Positions 1 through 7,419 of a stretch of DNA of 39,735 nucleotides are shown one piece after another. The translations under genes were made by a program, and so were the position numbers. A model generated the notes under the pieces. That model searched no databases and was not told the origin of the DNA. It saw only the letters and a program-made list of their open reading frames with translations. Source of the stretch: Candidatus Poribacteria bacterium (GTDB taxonomy: Bacteria > Poribacteria > WGA-4E > WGA-3G); assembly GCA_022828145.1 (NCBI GenBank), contig JAJEJA010000067.1:1-39735 (forward strand), read 5' to 3'. Each line of letters begins with the position of its first letter. Position 1 is the stretch's first letter.

Positions 1-118
1 ACGGGACTGAAGAGGGTTTCAGACATCGAAAAGTTCTTAACTTTACACCTATGGGTAGTATAATCAACTACCTACCTCATCTCTCATGAAGTGTTACAAT
101 TGCAAATGAAACGAAAAG

Positions 119-169
119 ACTGACATATATCAGAATTGTAGATTCTCCGTAATTCTGATATATGTTAGT
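119..169. repeat. 19-bp inverted repeat (stem-loop), possible bidirectional terminator
   Basis: The arms at 119-137 and 151-169 are complementary except for one position that is a G-U wobble in RNA, and they are separated by 13 bases. The left flank is A-rich and the right flank is T-rich, so the element could terminate transcription in both directions. It lies about 170 bases upstream of the HTH gene. No gene is visible in 1-338 apart from this element and the hairpin repeat at 238-258. A cruciform protein-binding site or a mobile-element end is also possible. Confidence 0.55.
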
Positions 170-237
170 TTATTAATTAAAACCACTTCTATTAGATTTT
201 CTCTCATTACCGATTTTTATAGATGAAAATGTGAACT

Positions 238-258
238 GCACAATCTGGAAGAATGTGC
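238..258 (-). repeat. Short hairpin repeat (GCACA...TGTGC family), copy 1
   Basis: A 21-base imperfect palindrome with GCACA/TGTGC ends. It belongs to the family also seen at 761-781, 816-837 and 5285-5305. Read on the minus strand it is preceded by TTGTA, as in the other copies. It lies 80 bases upstream of the HTH gene, so it could be an operator or a member of an interspersed repeat family. Confidence 0.55.
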
Positions 259-338
259 TACAATATAGCCACATTTTCAATTAGAAATGGAATTATATAA
301 AGTTCACAATTTACAACTGAATACACTGGAGATAATCT

Positions 339-704
339 ATGAGCAAAAAATCGGCTGAGCAGCTTATTTCTGAATGGATTATAGACACGAAAACACCCAA
401 AGACGCTTGGCAAACCATGACCTATGAACAGATTGCTGAAGCAACTGGTATTAGCAAAGGATATATCAATCGCATTCTCATAAAAGTTGCTGCACAAACA
501 CTTAAACTTGAATATCAAGAGGCGAAGGAGATGCGGGTAAACGCACGCGCCGGTGAAAAAGGAGTTGCAATTTCTGCCGAACTCGTTGATAAAATCAACG
601 CACTCCTTACTGAAAAAGATAGAGCCACTGTCGCAGCAGAACTCGGTCTAAGTTATTCCACTGTGACACGGTATGATAACAAGACCAAGAAAAAAAGAAG
701 TTAG
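339..704 (+). CDS. Small double helix-turn-helix DNA-binding protein, possible island regulator
   Basis: This 121-residue protein has two stretches that look like helix-turn-helix units. One is at about residues 27-48 (YEQIAEATGISKGYINRIL) and the other at about 90-110 (RATVAAELGLSYSTVTRY). The start ATG has a GGAG ribosome binding site at 329-332. It carries no catalytic motif and ends in a Lys/Arg-rich tail. The first HTH resembles AsnC/sigma-70 region 4-like folds. It lies about 600 bases upstream of dndC in the same direction. DndB, the usual repressor of dnd operons, is not visible here, so this protein is a candidate regulator of the island; that role is inferred from position only. It could equally be a repeat-associated or mobile-element regulator, because GCACA-type hairpin repeats flank it on both sides. 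Confidence 0.7.
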   Translation: MSKKSAEQLISEWIIDTKTPKDAWQTMTYEQIAEATGISKGYINRILIKVAAQTLKLEYQEAKEMRVNARAGEKGVAISAELVDKINALLTEKDRATVAAELGLSYSTVTRYDNKTKKKRS

Positions 705-710
705 AAACAA

Positions 711-840
711 CCAATACCTTCACCAATAATTAAAATGCTTCCAGATTGTTCCTCTTTGTAGCACATTCTGTTAGATTGTGCTTCTTTGTAACCAAAAATG
801 TAATACTTCACCGTAGCACATTCATCCTTGATTGTGCTTC
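711..840 (+). repeat. Composite repeat: AATACCTTC motif plus two GCACA hairpin units
   Basis: Starting seven bases after the HTH stop codon is the motif CCAATACCTTCACCAATAAT (711-730), then hairpin units at 761-781 and 816-837. Each unit begins GTAGCACATTC and ends ATTGTGCTTCTTT. The first unit can fold into an 8-bp stem with one T-T mismatch and a 3-base loop. The block 711-795 reappears in inverted orientation at 5270-5354, so it flanks dndCD on both sides. The hairpins could also serve as terminators for the HTH gene. Confidence 0.65.
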
Positions 841-1306
841 TTTATAGCCGATCTAAGTCATATAATGATCCAGAAATCCCTTCCGTGCCAGCTATGTTAA
901 CTGGCGCGTAATCCGCGATTCAGACAAATAGAGTGACAAAATATTTACACACCCATTGACACTTTTTTCTTGAATTCCTTATCCACTTATGATATAATAT
1001 TCAAGAATAATTAACATTGGGTTAAGTTTTTAAAAATTAAACGCATTATTCCAAGTAGAAAACAACCACACGATATTCCTAAAGGCACACATTTCTTCTT
1101 TTTCAAAACGCCTTGGAAGATTGTTTTGATACGCACAATATCTCAGAAAAAACAAAACAACTGTTCTTTCATTCAAAGATATTAGTCCCAATTTTTTCAA
1201 GCCTATAATTTTTAATAATTGATACTCTCGTACAGTGTTGTCTCTATCGTAATGAAACTCAATATTGTTACATAACATATTTTAGTTAGAAAAAAGGATC
1301 GAAATT
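841..1306. other. Gene-free leader upstream of dndC
   Basis: No convincing gene is seen here. The stretch is AT-rich and contains a good sigma-70 promoter at 970-998. That would leave an unusually long leader of about 300 bases before dndC. An 82-codon open frame on the minus strand (1030-1278) has no ribosome binding site and an unconvincing composition, so I do not call it a gene. Confidence 0.5.
970..998 (+). promoter_or_regulatory. Sigma-70-type promoter reading toward dndCD
   Basis: TTGAAT (970-975) and TATAAT (993-998) are separated by 17 bases, which is close to consensus. A TTGACA at 956-961 is too far from the -10 hexamer to pair with it. The predicted start is near 1005, about 300 bases before the dndC ATG. 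Confidence 0.55.
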
Positions 1307-2710
1307 ATGGCAGAATCCTCTTACAGTATCTTTGATTCACGTACAATTGATGATATTCACAATGATATTCAAGAGGTATATCTTAAAAATGCGCGCCCTT
1401 GGGTAATCGGATACAGCGGTGGTAAAGATTCTACAACTGCCCTTCAACTCGTATGGTATGCTCTCAAAGAATTACCACCAGAAGAACGCAAATATCCTGT
1501 CTATGTAATCTCCTCCGACACACTCGTTGAGACACCTGTAATCGTCAGTTACATTACAAATACATTGGATCGACTTGAAAAGGTTGCTCAAAAAGAAAAT
1601 ATGCCTTTTCAGACAGATATAGTCCGTCCGAAAATCTCAGATACGTTCTGGGTAAACCTAATAGGCAAAGGATATCCCGCACCTTATAGCAAATTTAGAT
1701 GGTGCACGGACCGCATGAAGATAAAGCCTGCTAATAAGTTCATCTTGGACAAGGTTACTGAATATGGTGAAGTTATAATGGTTCTTGGGGTTCGCAAAGG
1801 AGAAAGTACTACGCGTGATCAAGTGTTAAGTTTGCACAGCATAGATAATTCTTCACTAATGCGACACACCACATTACCGAATGCTTTTGTCTACGCTCCC
1901 ATCATTGATTTCAGTTTGAACGATGTTTGGTTTTATTTGTTGAACGTTCCTTCACCATGGAATAATAATAATAAGGAACTTGTTACGCTCTACCGAAATT
2001 CAAATGCTCAAGGTGAATGTCCACTTGTTGTAGACGATACTACCCCTTCTTGTGGAAATAGCCGCTTTGGTTGCTGGACCTGTACCGTTGTTACAAAAGA
2101 CAAATCTATGGAAGGATTTATTGATAGCGGTGAAGATTGGATGCTGCCACTTCTTGAATTCCGTGATTACCTTGCTGATACGCAAGATCCCGAAAAAAAA
2201 CCTGACATCCGTGAACATCGACGAAGTAACGGACAAGTAACTATTATCAACAATAAACTCATTCACGGTCCCTACACACTTGATTTTTGCAAGAAACTTC
2301 TAAAAATGCTTCTTGAAACACAAGAAAAGGTTCGCCAGGAAGGTCCTGACCCAGATATTAAACTTATTACTGATGATGAACTTGATGAAATTCGTAATAT
2401 TTGGAGAACACAACGCCAAGACTGGGAGGATGCAGTCCCCAAGATTTATAATGAAGTCGTTGGTAAACGTCAATGGATAGTTGACGATACAACTGCTTTC
2501 ACGGCATCAGATAAGAGACTATTATCTAAAATCTGTGATGAGAAAGGTGTTCCTGTTACGCTTGTAGCAAAATTATTAGATACCGAACGTCAGATGGACG
2601 GAATGCACAGACGGGCTGGAATTCAATCTCGAATTGACAAAATCTTTCACGAAGATTGGCGTTCGGAAGAAGAAGTACGCGACAGCATAGACAGCAGCGG
2701 GTTACAATGA
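1307..2710 (+). CDS. dndC: DndC, phosphorothioation system PAPS-reductase-like sulfurtransferase
   Basis: DndC is the ATP-pyrophosphatase-family, iron-sulfur component of DNA phosphorothioation. It relays sulfur from a cysteine desulfurase to the DNA backbone together with DndD and DndE. The 467-residue protein has the PP-loop SGGKDS at 37-42. A cysteine set typical of the family follows: Cys133 in FRWCTDR, then Cys238, Cys249, Cys256 and Cys259 in the ECP...SCG...GCWTC segment, which probably binds the cluster. An AAGGA ribosome binding site precedes the ATG. The stop codon overlaps the dndD start (ATGA), so the two are translationally coupled. No dndA lies in the window; a housekeeping IscS-type desulfurase often substitutes. 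Family assignment is strong. Activity is uncertain because dndE appears truncated. Confidence 0.93.
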   Translation: MAESSYSIFDSRTIDDIHNDIQEVYLKNARPWVIGYSGGKDSTTALQLVWYALKELPPEERKYPVYVISSDTLVETPVIVSYITNTLDRLEKVAQKENMPFQTDIVRPKISDTFWVNLIGKGYPAPYSKFRWCTDRMKIKPANKFILDKVTEYGEVIMVLGVRKGESTTRDQVLSLHSIDNSSLMRHTTLPNAFVYAPIIDFSLNDVWFYLLNVPSPWNNNNKELVTLYRNSNAQGECPLVVDDTTPSCGNSRFGCWTCTVVTKDKSMEGFIDSGEDWMLPLLEFRDYLADTQDPEKKPDIREHRRSNGQVTIINNKLIHGPYTLDFCKKLLKMLLETQEKVRQEGPDPDIKLITDDELDEIRNIWRTQRQDWEDAVPKIYNEVVGKRQWIVDDTTAFTASDKRLLSKICDEKGVPVTLVAKLLDTERQMDGMHRRAGIQSRIDKIFHEDWRSEEEVRDSIDSSGLQ

Positions 2711-4719
2711 TTCTCCACAAACTTACCCTCAACAACTTCGGTTTGTTCCGCGGATCACAGACTGTTCAGTTGACCCCCAACGGTACGGGACCGATAATCC
2801 TCATTGGTGGAATGAATGGTTCAGGTAAAACTACGCTGCTGGAGGCGGTAAAACTCTGCCTATACGGAAGAAGATCTTTAGGTCCGCGTGTTTCCTCTAA
2901 TGCGTATCACGAATATCTTTCTTCAATGATCCACCGAAATCCTCCCTCAGATTTCCCTTTGAATTATGCATCAGTATCACTTGATTTTGAATATGTGCGC
3001 GGTGGTGAAAAAAAGAATTACCGCGTTGACCGTTCATGGAAACAGCAAAGTAAAAGTAGCCGCAGTATAAAAGAAGACTTAACCGTTTACGAAAACAATC
3101 GTTTAGATCTTGAAATTGATACCTCGCATTGGCAGGATTATATCAATGAACTTGTTCCAGTTGGCGCATCACAGTTCTTCTTTTTTGATGGTGAGGATAT
3201 CCAAAAGTTAGTTGATGACTCGAGCCATGATCAGTTTCTGGCAGAATCAATCAAAACAATGCTTGGACTTAATCTGGTTGATCGGTTGCATTCGGATCTG
3301 CGTATTTATGCAAACCGTCTGATCAAGAGCGACAGTCCGGTTTTGGTACAGGATGAGATAAATGAGTTGGAAATGGAAATTGACTCTCTTAAGAAGTCGC
3401 TTGCAGAGATGAAGGAACATAGAGAATCCTTACTAAACAAAATCGAGAAATCAGAGACACAAATTGCGCGTCAAGAATCTCGCATTACTGCCGAAGGTGG
3501 TAACTATGCCGAGAAGAGAGAAAGCTTAAACTTACGACAAGGACAACTCCTCGCTGATATTGAAGCGTTTGAAAATGATATACGAATGCTTTGTGATGAA
3601 CTCTTTCCTTTTACATTAGTCCCTGACTTACTTAAGAAGTTAAGAGATAGACTTCTAAAAGAAATAGAATTAGATGAGTGGGAAGCAGAAAAACGTGTCT
3701 TGAATAAGCAAAATAAGCAACTTCTTGAGGACATCACGTCCGATGCTTTTTGGGATGATGTGTCTTTTTCTGAAACAGAAATAGAGACAATCCGTACTAA
3801 GTTCGCTACACGTTTGAAAATTCCAAGTAAACGTCCAAAAGAACTACAAGGATTCAAAAAAATCCGAGACCGTTCTCCTTCAGAATACGCCAGTCTCTTG
3901 GAGTGGATTGACATCTGCCTCAATGAAATACCACAAGAATTTCTTGCCTTAACCCATGAATTAAAGGAGGCACAATCTGAACTCCAAAGAGTAGAGGAGG
4001 ATCTTCAGAGAGTACCTGCCGAAGATGTCTTGAAACCGATGATTGAGAAACTGTCAACATTAAACCAAAAACTTGGACACTTAAATAAAGAAGTACAGAC
4101 TGCCGACGAATCTATTCGTTCTTTGACTTATCAAATTGAGGTATCAGAAAGGAAACTGGAGAAATTACATGTTTCCCAAAAACTTAGACAAGACCACATC
4201 CGACGTCAAAAACAGGTCCGTGAGGTAAGATCAGTTTTATCTACTTATACAAGTGAACTCACACAAGCAAAAATTTCTGCTTTAGGCGATGCGATCGTTG
4301 AAAGTTTCAACTATCTATCACACAAACCTGATCGAATTAGACGAATTGAAATTAACGCCGAAACCTTTGGTGTGACGCTTTATGATACCTATAATCAACC
4401 GTTAGCAAAGGAAGAATTGTCGGCAGGTGAAAAGCAGATATACACAACTGCACTTTTATGGGGTTTGGCAAGGACATCAGGTAAACCACTCCCAATGATT
4501 CTTGACACGCCACTTGGACGTTTAGATGCCAGTCATCGCGAACTGCTTGTTGAACGTTATTTTCCTTACGCAAGTCACCAAGTCATCTTGCTTTCTACTG
4601 ATACTGAAATTGACGAACATTTACACTCACTTTTAGAGCCGTCAATTTCACATACATTCCATTTAGAGTATCAAAAGTCAGACGAACACTCGGACATTAA
4701 AGAAGGTTATTTCAGGTAG
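2707..4719 (+). CDS. dndD: DndD, phosphorothioation system SMC/Rad50-like ATPase
   Basis: DndD is an SMC-like ATPase of the phosphorothioation machinery, thought to nick or open DNA for sulfur insertion. I chose the ATG that overlaps the dndC stop, giving 670 residues that begin MILHKLTLNNFG. A longer open frame from 2656 adds an Arg/Gln-rich tail that does not look like the family. The Walker A motif is GGMNGSGKT (34-42). Long charged heptad-rich coiled coils fill the middle (about 230-560). The C-terminal half-site has the signature LSAGEKQIYTTALLWGL and the Walker B MILDTPLGRLD. Length and architecture match the family. The next start codon, a stub resembling dndE, follows after six bases. 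Confidence 0.92.
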   Translation: MILHKLTLNNFGLFRGSQTVQLTPNGTGPIILIGGMNGSGKTTLLEAVKLCLYGRRSLGPRVSSNAYHEYLSSMIHRNPPSDFPLNYASVSLDFEYVRGGEKKNYRVDRSWKQQSKSSRSIKEDLTVYENNRLDLEIDTSHWQDYINELVPVGASQFFFFDGEDIQKLVDDSSHDQFLAESIKTMLGLNLVDRLHSDLRIYANRLIKSDSPVLVQDEINELEMEIDSLKKSLAEMKEHRESLLNKIEKSETQIARQESRITAEGGNYAEKRESLNLRQGQLLADIEAFENDIRMLCDELFPFTLVPDLLKKLRDRLLKEIELDEWEAEKRVLNKQNKQLLEDITSDAFWDDVSFSETEIETIRTKFATRLKIPSKRPKELQGFKKIRDRSPSEYASLLEWIDICLNEIPQEFLALTHELKEAQSELQRVEEDLQRVPAEDVLKPMIEKLSTLNQKLGHLNKEVQTADESIRSLTYQIEVSERKLEKLHVSQKLRQDHIRRQKQVREVRSVLSTYTSELTQAKISALGDAIVESFNYLSHKPDRIRRIEINAETFGVTLYDTYNQPLAKEELSAGEKQIYTTALLWGLARTSGKPLPMILDTPLGRLDASHRELLVERYFPYASHQVILLSTDTEIDEHLHSLLEPSISHTFHLEYQKSDEHSDIKEGYFR

Positions 4720-4725
4720 GTTGTT

Positions 4726-4791
4726 ATGCAGTTAAATCGAATTCATATATCAGAGGCGTCCTTCAATAATAGTTATAATCCTCATTGGTAG
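4726..4791 (+). pseudogene. dndE: Probable dndE remnant (N-terminal stub)
   Basis: Six bases after the dndD stop, an ATG with a good AGGTAGG ribosome binding site opens a 21-codon frame beginning MQLNRIHISEAS. DndE proteins, the small DNA-binding partner of DndCD, characteristically start with an NRI.(I/L)S-type segment and continue into a helical LCR..A-type core of about 110 residues. Here the match stops after about 12 residues, and the frame ends at TAG. The following 550 bases carry no recognisable DndE core in any frame. I read this as a truncated gene whose start and ribosome binding site survive. The match is from memory and short, so confidence is moderate. Confidence 0.5.
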
Positions 4792-4857
4792 TTTGATTGT
4801 TTGGTATTTCATACTCAAGCTATCTTTGCATTAGTCAAATTGCTAAATAGATGGATA

Positions 4858-5016
4858 ATGAAAAAACTTAGAGATACTTTCGGGACTTATGATACAGACA
4901 AATCATTGATTTCTTTTGTTGCATGGGTTTTAGGGGTTTGTTTCAGAGTAGTAAGAAACAAAACAAACCATCTAAAAGAGTCATTCAAAGAAGGATTATC
5001 ACAGAAGGATAAATAA
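4858..5016 (+). CDS. Doubtful 52-residue ORF downstream of dndCD
   Basis: This open frame begins MKKLRDTFGTYD and contains one moderately hydrophobic stretch (ISFVAWVLGVCF), followed by a basic tail. A longer version starts at a TTG at 4801. There is no clear ribosome binding site and I recognise no family. It occupies the place where the body of dndE would be expected but does not resemble it. It may be replacement sequence or noise. Confidence 0.2.
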   Translation: MKKLRDTFGTYDTDKSLISFVAWVLGVCFRVVRNKTNHLKESFKEGLSQKDK

Positions 5017-5269
5017 TCAGTCCTTCTACTATGTCTGGTCTGCATCCCTACTTTCTAATATCTTAATAAAAACATCTTCTGGTAGTCAATACCTTCGCCA
5101 TTTTTAAGTGCTTCAGTTGAATGCGAATATGGTGTTGATCAACCATTGATCTGTCATACTGTAGGATTACATGAATAAAAAATACTTCTGGTTTTTGTTG
5201 AAGTGTTTTTATATAGTCATATATAGATCCTAATTTGACAATAGAAATTGCTATTCAGTAATCTTACGA
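5017..5269. other. Gene-free AT-rich spacer
   Basis: I see no gene here. The only recognisable item is a partial copy of the interspersed motif, CAATACCTTCGCCA, at 5087-5100. With the dndE stub, this interval looks like decayed or replaced sequence. Confidence 0.4.
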
Positions 5270-5354
5270 CCTATGCTACAAGAAGCACAAACTAACAGCA
5301 TGTGCTACAACGCACACAATCCAACAGAATGTCAATTATTGGCGAAGGTATTGG
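5270..5354 (-). repeat. Composite repeat, inverted copy of 711-795
   Basis: Read on the minus strand, this block starts with CCAATACCTTCGCCAATAAT (from 5354), then a degenerate hairpin, then TTGTAGCACATGCTGTTAG and TTTGTGCTTCTTGTAGC. It aligns over its whole length with 711-795, with a handful of differences. The hairpin unit is at 5285-5305. On the plus strand the motif places GAAGG a short distance before the GTG start at 5361, so the repeat may supply that ribosome binding site. Confidence 0.65.
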
Positions 5355-5360
5355 TATACA

Positions 5361-6116
5361 GTGGAAAACAGAGAACTACTTAATGCATTCGTGGCATTTC
5401 TAAGTAAACATAGTTACTCAAACCTTCAGATTGATTGTTATCCAGATGAGATGAATCGGACTACTGCAGACATAGACGCCATTGCAGGACACATTGCAAT
5501 TGAACATACAAGTATTGATACAATTCCTAATCAACGTCTTAATTCTGATCGTTTCCTGAAAGTGATTGGAAATCTCGAACAAGAATTTGCTGACCTTCCA
5601 TTTTATTTAGGAATCACGTTTGAGGAATCTGCTATCACCACAAGACAAGATTGGCTCGCTATTCGAGAACGACTTAAAAATTGGATCAACAAAGATAGCC
5701 CAGGTTTATCAGTGGATAAACCTTATGCTCCCTATAGTGTACCTGGAATTCCCTTCACAATCTATGTGACCAAAAATACTGACCAATCTAACAGGCTTAG
5801 TTTCTCTCGCTTTGCCCCTGGTGATAATACCCTCTCAGACAGAGTCAAGGACTTATTTGATAGGAAAGCAGCAAAACTAAATAAATATCAACGTGATGGA
5901 AAGTTAACACTGCTACTCGTTGAAAACAGCGATATCGCTCTAATGAATGATAACAAACTATTGAATGCAATACAACAAGCCTACCCTGACGGTCTTCCAG
6001 ACGGAATTGATGAGATATGGTACGCTGATACATCTATAGGAGATGAGAGTAGGTTTGTAAATTTTACTCCTGATTTGTTGCCAAATGATAAATTTACAAC
6101 TACCCCGACACACTAA
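5361..6116 (+). CDS. Unrecognised 251-residue protein of the defence-type island
   Basis: I do not recognise this family with confidence. The start is GTG with GAAGG about 12 bases upstream, inside a repeat. The protein is soluble, with no signal peptide or membrane segment. Near residues 37-52 is a pattern of spaced acidic residues, D-I-D-A-I-A-G-H-I-A-I-E-H-T, which is loosely like the D...E core of PD-(D/E)XK nucleases but without the lysine. Conserved-looking segments later include DRKAAKLNKY and LLLVENSDIALMN, then IDEIWYADTS near the C-terminus, which reads like an alternating strand/helix fold. It sits between dndCD and a convergent HNH nuclease. A nuclease-like or defence role is a guess from context. 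Confidence 0.7.
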   Translation: MENRELLNAFVAFLSKHSYSNLQIDCYPDEMNRTTADIDAIAGHIAIEHTSIDTIPNQRLNSDRFLKVIGNLEQEFADLPFYLGITFEESAITTRQDWLAIRERLKNWINKDSPGLSVDKPYAPYSVPGIPFTIYVTKNTDQSNRLSFSRFAPGDNTLSDRVKDLFDRKAAKLNKYQRDGKLTLLLVENSDIALMNDNKLLNAIQQAYPDGLPDGIDEIWYADTSIGDESRFVNFTPDLLPNDKFTTTPTH

Positions 6117-6185
6117 TAATTTTTAAATTATCTTAAGGCAATTAACAGTAAACACTGACTGAATTACATTGATCAAGGAGAATCA

Positions 6186-7133
6186 TCAACTCAACACTTT
6201 CTCACGATGCCATGCTAAAGCATCTTGAGCAGGATAAAGCTTCTTTTCTTTTGGTAAAAGAATGTCCTTTCCATTCAGCGTCGCCAGTTTCCACTCTGTA
6301 GGTCCCTGTTCAGTCATCAGATTTGAGACTACAACCTTATATGATGTATCCACCGAAAACAGATATCTATCAAAAGCCCAGTGGTGCAATTTGCATAGTG
6401 AAATTCCATTACGAACATCGTCACTGTTTGATTTACTGAAAGGAATTATGTGCGCAGCTTCAGTAACACTTTCTCCATTCAAAGTTAATATCTGCAGCTC
6501 ACAGACCGCACAAGTATAATCGTATATCCTCATGATTGTACGGCGAAAACCAGGTTCCCGGATCTTCTTCTTACTCTCAATCGGTTTTTCAAGTTCTATT
6601 GCAAAATCTTGTTGAGCATAATCTAATAGTTCCTTGCTAAAACCGCTGATTTGTTGTTCTTCTGAAATTATCTTTTGGAGCTCATCCAATTGATCAGGTA
6701 AGTATTTGTCAATAAGTGCTTTCCGTAATAACTCTCTTGCCACAGGTTTCTTCAGTAGTATAAAGAGTTCCTGATCAAGACTCGCATGTGATATTATCTT
6801 TCGAAGTTGAGAAAAGTTATTAATCTGAGTGACGACTTCTAACGCTTTTTCATAACCCAGATTTGGGTGATGATGCCAAAAACTGCGGTTCTTTAGATGG
6901 AAAAACGGTAAGGTAGGATTCGGTTTCCTATCTGGGATGCAATTCCAATACTTAAGAAATATCTCAACCAAATGAGGTGATGGAGCGATTTCGTTAATTT
7001 CAATCTGTTCTTGCTCAATCATTTCAATAACTGTTAACAAGAGTACTGGTTGATGTGGGGCATCCCCATGGGCTCTGTCTATCCGTAAGTTTGTAAATTC
7101 ATGAAGATATTTCTGTAAGGTCTGGCTTTGCAT
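6186..7133 (-). CDS. HNH restriction endonuclease with putative phosphorothioate-binding (SBD) N-terminus
   Basis: This 315-residue protein probably cuts DNA in a modification-dependent way. Residues about 5-150 (LRIDRAHGDAPHQPVLLL..., then a KYWN...LPFFHL...FWHH segment) resemble the N-terminal domain of enzymes annotated as phosphorothioated-DNA-binding restriction endonucleases, whose sulfur-binding domain (SBD) was described in ScoMcrA. The C-terminal part is a clear HNH nuclease: CAVC, EAAHIIPFS, then NGISLCKLHHWAFD. I chose the internal ATG at 7133 because AAGGAA lies five bases upstream. The open frame extends 22 codons further to 7199 but those residues do not look like the family. 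The gene converges on the 251-residue protein. Known enzymes of this type cut phosphorothioated DNA, so proximity to dndCD is notable. SBD assignment is from memory; the HNH part is firm. Confidence 0.8.
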   Translation of the reverse strand: MQSQTLQKYLHEFTNLRIDRAHGDAPHQPVLLLTVIEMIEQEQIEINEIAPSPHLVEIFLKYWNCIPDRKPNPTLPFFHLKNRSFWHHHPNLGYEKALEVVTQINNFSQLRKIISHASLDQELFILLKKPVARELLRKALIDKYLPDQLDELQKIISEEQQISGFSKELLDYAQQDFAIELEKPIESKKKIREPGFRRTIMRIYDYTCAVCELQILTLNGESVTEAAHIIPFSKSNSDDVRNGISLCKLHHWAFDRYLFSVDTSYKVVVSNLMTEQGPTEWKLATLNGKDILLPKEKKLYPAQDALAWHREKVLS

Positions 7134-7250
7134 CTGTTCCTTATAAGTTGAGTGTGGTTTATTAAAAATATAGTATAAACGATTTGCAAAGTATGTCAAG
7201 CTGATATTTCTCGATAAATAGGGTATGTAAAGTTTTTGTCACTAAACATT

Positions 7251-7269
7251 CAATACCCTCGCCAATAAT
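7251..7269 (+). repeat. Interspersed motif copy (CAATACCCTCGCCAATAAT)
   Basis: A single copy of the 19-20 base motif also found at 711, 5087, 5334 and 39361. It lies about 120 bases upstream of the HNH gene start. On that gene's strand it reads ATTATTGGCGAGGGTATTG, the same polarity as the copy ahead of the 5361 gene. Confidence 0.5.
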
Positions 7270-7302
7270 AGACATTATATATCATTTTTTTCAAATTTTA
7301 AC

Positions 7303-7332
7303 TTGACAAGTGTATTTCATAAATGCTATAAT
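7303..7332 (+). promoter_or_regulatory. Consensus sigma-70 promoter
   Basis: TTGACA (7303-7308) and TATAAT (7327-7332) are both perfect matches, separated by 18 bases. The start would be near 7339. The only downstream ORF before the tRNA cluster is the doubtful 72-codon frame at 7420, so this strong promoter may drive a small RNA or the palindrome region. Confidence 0.65.
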
Positions 7333-7419
7333 AAATTATATGTTACAAACTGAATTACCAAAAGTTTATTTCAAAGGTGTTTACAATGCTATTTTACAAA
7401 ATGTCCAGAAATGATCATA

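Noticed and set aside
711..840. CRISPR array
   Set aside because: The repeated units are few, unequally spaced and imperfect, with no spacers of constant length and no cas genes in the window.
1030..1278. Minus-strand 82-codon ORF in the dndC leader
   Set aside because: It has no ribosome binding site, no family resemblance and a skewed composition in AT-rich DNA.
2656..2706. Upstream extension of dndD by 17 codons
   Set aside because: The extra residues are Arg/Gln-rich and overlap dndC. The ATG in the ATGA overlap gives the normal DndD start.
7134..7199. N-terminal extension of the HNH nuclease
   Set aside because: The 22 extra residues lack a ribosome binding site, while the internal ATG has AAGGAA five bases upstream.
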